A stretch of DNA of 64,000 nucleotides from Sweltsa coloradensis (lineage: Eukaryota; Arthropoda; Insecta; Plecoptera; Chloroperlidae). Below the pieces are notes generated by a model that saw only the letters and a program-made list of their open reading frames with translations, was not told where the DNA came from and searched no databases. This document shows positions 58,148 through 64,000 of this stretch, in pieces. The position numbers and the translations under genes are program-made. The stretch lies in contig JAMZAV010000101.1 in assembly GCA_024449915.1 (NCBI GenBank), positions 248,001 through 312,000 of the forward strand, in the 5' to 3' direction. Positions within the stretch are counted from its first letter, which is position 1. Each line of letters opens with the position of its first letter.

Positions 58148-58448
58148 TTAGGCCTAGAATTCTTAAAGACTAGGGCGGTAGGGCCTAGCTTGCCTAAACG
58201 ATAAAAGAACGCCTTCTATCACAATGGAAACCGAAACTATGTGCTTTTGATGATAGATCACGATCGAGTTGACAAAAATGGAGTTAAAAATCATCGCGGC
58301 ACGACGTCAAAAGGCTTTAAAAACGGGATAATGTGAGATCTCGACACCCCCCGATTAAACGTGAACATTTAGCGGAAAAGTAGCGCGCTATATTTCTTGT
58401 GTAGCGCGAATGTAGCGTTGCTACATCTGAAAAAAAGTAGCGAAAAAG

Positions 58449-58553
58449 TAGCGTCCCCAAGACTGGGAATAAATAAATAAAACAAATAAATGCTACTTTT
58501 TAAAAGTAGCGTCCCCAAGACTGGGAATAAATAAATAAAACAAATAAATTGTA
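58449..58553. repeat. Direct duplication of about 48 bp beside SINE copy 5
   Basis: AAGTAGCGTCCCCAAGACTG followed by GGAATAAATAAATAAAAC occurs twice, separated by TGCTACTTTT. The upstream GTAGCG-rich sequence ending CCCCAAGACTGG looks like a hAT-type terminus, so the SINE tail probably sits at an old element end. Confidence 0.6.
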
Positions 58554-58714
58554 TTTAGAGTCTACCCACTCAGTTATATAACTGATTTTCAGTGGAGGAC
58601 CTTAAATCAAAGCAACTAAGCTTACCCTGTAGGCCCCGGCGCAATCGACAAGTGAGCGATAACCAACCAAAGATCGATATTTTTAAAGGAAATATAGCAA
58701 TCAGTGGTATGGAC
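58536..58714 (-). repeat. tRNA-derived SINE copy 5, tail half
   Basis: Tail and body up to CAGTGGTATGGAC. The rest of the same SINE resumes at 62431 after a 3.7-kb insertion. Confidence 0.93.
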
Positions 58715-59004
58715 CAATGACATAATATAAGCTAAGCGCTAGACACACAGTATGGCTGTGGGAAGCGTGACAATTTGAACCTATCTTGAATAGGGAAAAA
58801 CCAACCGCCGTCTAAATGTATCGTACCCTTAAATTTAACAGCCTTTGTTTAACAAGCGGTGTAAAATCGAAACCGCAAGATGGCAATTTGTCACTATTAT
58901 TGAAGAAAAATAGTCTTTCTTCCGCAAATCTCTCAGTAGCTCCGATTTCCGAATAAAGCAATTCAAGTTGGTGGTATGGAATAAGCTATACAGGTAAATA
59001 TAAT

Positions 59005-59505
59005 CCCCCCAAAATACAAATTGTAAAAAACGGCAGCCAAGCTCTCCTTCCAAAGTCTTCGGCTGTGAATGCTGTGAGATATAGAAGTTGAGCCAAGCAT
59101 TTCATTCTTTCTCCCTAGTTTCGCATTGAAAAGAAGTAAGATCATTTCGCCTGTTGACGAGCGCCAAGCCAACCATTTTCGTGGTAAAAAGTTAAAATTT
59201 TAAACTCAAAATCATAAAAAAATTAGTTGGCCATTGACTTTTTAGAGTCCTCGTACCAAAATCAATAGCCAAGTAATTTTTTTTGCGATTTTGAGTTTAA
59301 AATTTTAACTTTTTTTACCACGAAAATGGTTGGATTGGCGCTCGTCAACAGGCGAAATGATCTTACTTCTTTTCAATGCGAAACTAGGGAGAAAGAATGA
59401 AATGCTTGGCTCAACTTCTATATCTCACAGCATTCACAGCCGAAGACTTTGGAAGGAGAGCTTGGCTGCCGTTTTTTTTTTACAAATTTTGTATTTTGGG
59501 GGGAT
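59005..59505. repeat. Long hairpin, element X copy 2
   Basis: Inverted arms from CCCCCCAAAATACAAA to TTTGTATTTTGGGGGG, loop near 59240 (GACTTTTTAGAGTCCTCG). Arms are very similar to those at 38938-39460. Confidence 0.9.
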
Positions 59506-61694
59506 ATCACATCTTTTTGTTGTTTGTTTAATATCAAGGCTTTAAGATAAGTGAAATACGTGTAAAGGTGGATACAGTGCCTTTAAAACAGATTGTCTAG
59601 AAACAAAAGCTACCATCTTTTTTGTTTACAATCTGTAGGCCTAGTTGGCAATATTCAATGTTTTTATTAAATTAAATATGGTTAATGTCGTCTTGGGTTT
59701 TTGTGTGAATGATTTGTTGACCGGACTATAACACATTGACGCATAATTTTAATCAGCAATTAAAATATTAAAAATTGTAATAAAAACAACATAACGTTTT
59801 TCCCAAAGTAAAGAGTGGTAGAGAACAGTGGGGGTGAAATATCGCTTGTCTCCTGGCGGATTATTATGTTTCATATTATTATGTACCACCATGCCAAATT
59901 TCATGCTGATAACTCATTCGGTACCTTTATGGTGAATGCTGGAAATCAAGGTAAAAATAATATAAACTATTAGGGATGGGGGTTGAAAAAGTGTTGTTTA
60001 AGAAATGAGAATAGGCTTATTGGGTTAAAACACATTAAAACATAATTTACTAATTTGAATTTAAAATACAATTTTGGGTTAGAGCTATGAATTATTCCAA
60101 TTTTAGGGGATGTTGGGAGTGGAATATCGCTTGCATCGCAACGAATTATTTTCCATATTAGTATGTAACATCATGCCAAATTCCATGCTGATAACTCATT
60201 AGGTGTCTTCATGGTGAATGCTGGAAATCAAGGTAAAAATAATATAAACTATAAGGGATGGGGGTTGAAAAAATGTGGTTTAGGAAATGAGAATAGGCCG
60301 ATTGGGTTAAAACACATTAAAACATAATTTTAATAACCACCTAATTTGAATAAAACATCAATTTTAGATTAGAGCTATGAATTATTCCAATTTAAGGGGG
60401 TGTTGAGGGTGGAATATCGCTTGCCTCTCGGCGGATTATTTTTCATATTATTATGTACCATAATGACAAATTTCATGATTATAACTCATTAGGTGCCTTC
60501 GTGGTGAATGCTGGAAATCAAGATAAAAATAATATAAACTATTAGGGATGGGGGTTGAAAAAATGTGATTAAGGAAATGAGAATAGGCCGATTGGGTTAA
60601 AGCACATTAAAACATAATTTAATAACTTGAATAAAAATTCAATTTTGGTTTAGAGTTATCAATTATTCCAATTTTAGGGGATGATTTAGGGGGTGTTGGG
60701 GGTGGAATATCGCTTGCCTCTTGGCGAATGATTTTTCATATTAGTATGTACCATCATGCCAAATTTCATGCTGATAAATCATTAGGTGCCTTCATGGTGA
60801 ATGCTGGAAATCAAGGTTAAAATAATATAAACTATAAGGGATGGGGGTTGAAAAAATGAGAATAGGCTGATTGGGTTAAAACACATTAAAACATAATTTT
60901 TATAACTAATTTGAATAAAACATCAATTTTAGATTAGAGTTATGAATTATTCCAGTTTTAGGGGGTGTTGGGGGTGGAATATCGCTTAATTGCCTCTCGG
61001 CGGATTATTTTTCATATTATTATGTACCATCATGTCAAATTTCATGATGATAACTCATTAGGTGCCTTCGTGGTGAATGCTGGAAATCAAAATCAAAATA
61101 ATATAAACTATTAGGGATGGGGGTTGACAAAATGTGGTTTATATACCGGTAATGAGAATAGACCGATTGGGTTAAAACACATAAGAACATAATTTTAATA
61201 GCTAATTTGACTAAAAATTCAATTTTGGGTTAGAGCTATGAATTATTTTAATTTTAGGGGATGATTTAGGGGATGTTGGGGGTGGAATATTGCTTGTCTC
61301 TCGGCGGAAGTTTGTGAGTCTGAGGTACATCTAAGTGTGGTCCAAGTTTCATAGTTCTAAGATGTACCGTTTTCTCTGTAGGCTCTTATTCCTCTCTGGC
61401 AGAATCCACTACCCCCCCCCCCCCAACCAACCAGCCAGCCGAACGATTATCGTCGATATTTACGCACTTTTTTAACACAGAACGGGTTATCGGATCGGGC
61501 TTATTTTTCTTTTGGTATGTCATGGACCACATATCAGGTCATATACCGAGTTTCAAGATTGTAAATCTTTCGGGACGGCGTGTGCAGATAGCTGAAAACC
61601 CCTCAACTCGGGTAGGAGTAAACAGGGTCGAGTTAGTCATCGCCTTCTAGCAGTCGCGTGCGCTTGGCTGCGGGCGAACGACCGTCGCCCTAGA
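59005..61694 (+). mobile_element. Composite element X, copy 2
   Basis: Same order as copy 1: hairpin (59005-59505), unique stretch, tandem array of about 280-290 bp units (about 59820-61290, boundaries near 59950, 60230, 60521, 60814 and 61090), C-run with AACCAACCAGCCAGCC, and the end GAACGACCGTCGCCCTAGA. It has an extra 140 bp after the hairpin (59507-59645) and no retrotransposon in the array. It lies entirely within the 3.7-kb TIR element. Confidence 0.8.
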
Positions 61695-62430
61695 TAAAAA
61701 ATGTTATTTTCCACTTCCTTCCACAGCCATGTAAGTGTAAATCAGCATATCATCAAAAGAACACTGAAAATTTGCACTTTGTATCATTTTACATTTTCAT
61801 AACAGGAGATTGCGTGAGATCATTAAAAGAAAAGAAAAGGCATATTATTGTCGCACATTTTTGTATAGCCTAGGAGGACTATCATACCATGCCAGTACTA
61901 TTTATTATAACTCCATGATCATACTATTGTTTATCTGCATTAGGCTTTTAGTAATCAAAACTAGTTATTTGTGCGGGATGTGTGTCTGAACAAGGTCGTG
62001 CAGGCCTAGGGTTGCCTAGGAGAGGCCTAGGGCTTGTCAAACGTGTAATGATAGTATTAATTGTATCTAGTCCTATCCCTAATAATGGAACTTAAGGCCT
62101 ACACTGTTGTATTATAAATAATTTTCTTTATCTGGGCCTAGGCCCGGGACGGTTTCTGGTTTGTTTTATGATAGTAATGACAACTTTTCTCGTTTTACAC
62201 ATGGACGCAAAATTTAAAATGTCCACCATATGTTTACGTATTTGTTTATCCCCGCGACGTTCAAATAATCCACTGCATCTTAGTTCATTCAACTAGATGA
62301 AGTATCTATGTTGCAGTGAAGTGATTTTTCCCTATTCAAGAGGCTTCTAATCGTCATGCTAGCGCTCGGTTGGAAGGATAGGAGACTGAGCGTCTAGCGC
62401 TTTGCTACGCAAAGCTTATGTACGTCATTG

Positions 62431-62677
62431 GTATGGACAGTGCAAACACACGCGGATCAACGCCAGAATCAACAAGGCCGATTCAGAACAACTCTGAATT
62501 TATTATGTGCTTCGTTGCTAGGACGGCTCCAAAGTCACCGTTTACAAACTCCTAAGAACTGATGGACTTAAGTCCAAATCAGAAGTTAAAAAACTTCCGA
62601 CTTTAGCGGGAATCGAACCCTGGACCTTCTGCATTGGCAGCAGATACGCTAACCACAAGACCAACGAGCCACACAAA
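62431..62677 (-). repeat. tRNA-derived SINE copy 5, head half
   Basis: Resumes with GTATGGACAGTGC and ends with the tRNA-like head. B box GGGTTCGATTCCCGC on the minus strand. Confidence 0.93.
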
Positions 62678-63404
62678 AATTAAATATTTTAAAAGAGATG
62701 TGCGAGAATTAAGTCACATTACGGAAATGTATGATCAGTGATTACCCAAACAAACAATACCAACTAGAGAACAAAAATTACACTTTGAACCATTCATAAC
62801 TCGTTTGTTTTAATATTATTGTTGCCATTGACTGCAAATATGTCTTTCTTCATCTTTTGATAACAGCTTTTAACATAAAACCACATAATAAGGTAAAAAG
62901 ATGAGTTATTAATTATTGTATCTGTGTAAATTGTCAAAGTTGGCATACGTGCTTGCTGCTCGCAGTTCCTACATCATGTGGCATTCTTATCTGGTACGAA
63001 CTTTACCTAACTGGCATAAAATAAATATAGCTGAAGCTTATAATTTAGTGGAACCGGACCTAAGGAAATTGCAACTAGATTAAAAGTTTGCTTATGGAAA
63101 AGACTAAACATGAACACATTATATCAAGTTAATTTTGCGCACGTGAATAATGCTGCACTCCATGCGAATGTATGCATGAAACTGCAAAACTATGGGTAGA
63201 TGGCACAAGTGGACAGTGACAGACAATTACCCCTTCATGCACAAAGATAGTTGTGTCTGCAGACGTGCGGCTCCTCTGGAGGTGTCATAAATGTCAACCA
63301 CCACTTCAAAAAATACATCAGAAAATAAATATTTGAACCACATTTTTTTGTTCTGCCATAGAGGCACCAAAAATAAGAAAAGTTTGGTAAAAAAAGTTTT
63401 CAAA

Positions 63405-63482
63405 AATTGAGCTTGTCTTGAACCCGGGACCCTTCGCATTGCACTTTGACTGTACTGTTATCTACTACTTCAAAGTGAGCTG
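63405..63482 (-). repeat. Possible tRNA-like SINE head
   Basis: On the minus strand a B-box-like GGGTTCAAGAC follows GTGCAATGCGAAGGGTCCC, with a T-rich end. No clear A box or acceptor pairing, so only a weak call. Confidence 0.25.
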
Positions 63483-64000
63483 TTAACATAAGTTGCAGGT
63501 TGAGTTTGGTCATAGAAAATTTTAATTTTTTTTACTTTTTTATGTCATTGGGACAAGTTTTTGCATGCAATTTGTTTCCATGGATCTTCAAAACATTTTC
63601 GCAGTCGCAATCGGCCATTTTTGAGTCTGCAACATACCGCCTCAAGTGTTTGTGCACGAGGGAGTTAAACTCTTTGTCAACCTGTCTTTTGTGTTGGAGC
63701 GGGGCAGAGTTGGGGGAGGGATTTAAAATTAAGTTTGAATAATATATTGTTTACAAGAAACATATTACATACGTACACAAAAAAACTCTTGCTGGTACAC
63801 AATTCCTTAAAAACAGCAAAAAATGAAGGTTTTTGTGGACACTTCCATAATTTTTGTGTTGGTGTTTATCACCCAGAAAAACCCTCCTTGCGGGTGTTTC
63901 GGCCCTCTGGCACCCATGGACTTGGCTCCAATGGGAAAGATGCAGTTGATGTGGTGAACGGTAAGATATCACAATCATGTTTAAAATTTTAAATGCAAAC

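Larger units (their letters stand above)
58715..62430. mobile_element. 3.7-kb TIR element splitting a SINE (hAT- or P-type)
   Basis: Ends CAATGACATAATATAAGCT and, in reverse complement, CAATGACGTACATAAGCTTT, with GCGCTAGAC further in on both sides. The flanks GTATGGAC (58707-58714 and 62431-62438) are identical, and intact SINE copies have GTATGGACAGTGC once at this site, so the 8-bp duplication is demonstrated. No transposase. More than two thirds of its length is element X copy 2. Confidence 0.93.

Noticed and set aside
63823..63960. MKVFVDTSIIFVLVFITQ... with a possible donor GTAAGATA at 63961
   Set aside because: A stop precedes the donor in that frame, and the alternative frame has no recognisable motif. 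The window ends before it could be resolved.

Overview
This is nuclear DNA from an animal, most likely a marine invertebrate (an invertebrate deuterostome is my best guess, not proven). Two conserved multi-exon genes with GT-AG introns lie in AT-rich sequence packed with transposable elements. There are no bacterial-style genes, operons or CRISPR arrays. Short TAGGCCTA-type palindromes are unusually frequent throughout.

Host genes. (1) An RNF41/NRDP1 orthologue (RING-type E3 ubiquitin ligase) on the minus strand, 31547 to 19844, in five coding exons whose phases join into a 315-residue protein. (2) A UBE2M/UBC12 orthologue (NEDD8-conjugating E2) on the plus strand, 45264 to 51525, in four coding exons that give 182 residues with the catalytic Cys at 110. 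Both act in ubiquitin or ubiquitin-like conjugation. They are about 13.7 kb apart, transcribed away from each other, and nothing in the sequence shows that they are co-regulated.

Mobile DNA by region. 0.3-16.3 kb: tRNA-derived SINEs, a TTGGATGAGCG foldback-type family, a near-perfect 1.56 kb inverted duplication of a Penelope-like element carrying its GIY-YIG domain, and a hAT-like element. 17.9-31.2 kb (flank and introns of RNF41): pogo/Tigger-like, hAT-like and other TIR elements, several non-LTR retrotransposon remnants, and a piggyBac-type element in a TTAA site inside a LINE reading frame. 33.5-37.1 kb: a hAT element with an exact 8-bp target duplication that hosts two smaller TIR elements. 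38.9-42.9 kb: a composite element (long hairpin, about 284-bp tandem repeats, unique 3' end) split by a non-LTR retrotransposon with an RNase H domain. 43-45 kb: LINE remnants, one split by a 44-bp perfect palindrome with a 7-bp target duplication. 45-51.5 kb: UBE2M with intronic elements. 52-62.7 kb: more hAT-like and foldback elements, and a 3.7 kb element with an exact 8-bp target duplication that splits a SINE and carries a second copy of the composite element.

No new gene system is evident. The most unusual items are the composite hairpin/tandem-repeat element (three copies), the micro-palindrome insertion, the inverted Penelope duplication and the amplified SINE promoter end. Several insertions can be ordered in time because paralogous empty sites or an interrupted reading frame are present.
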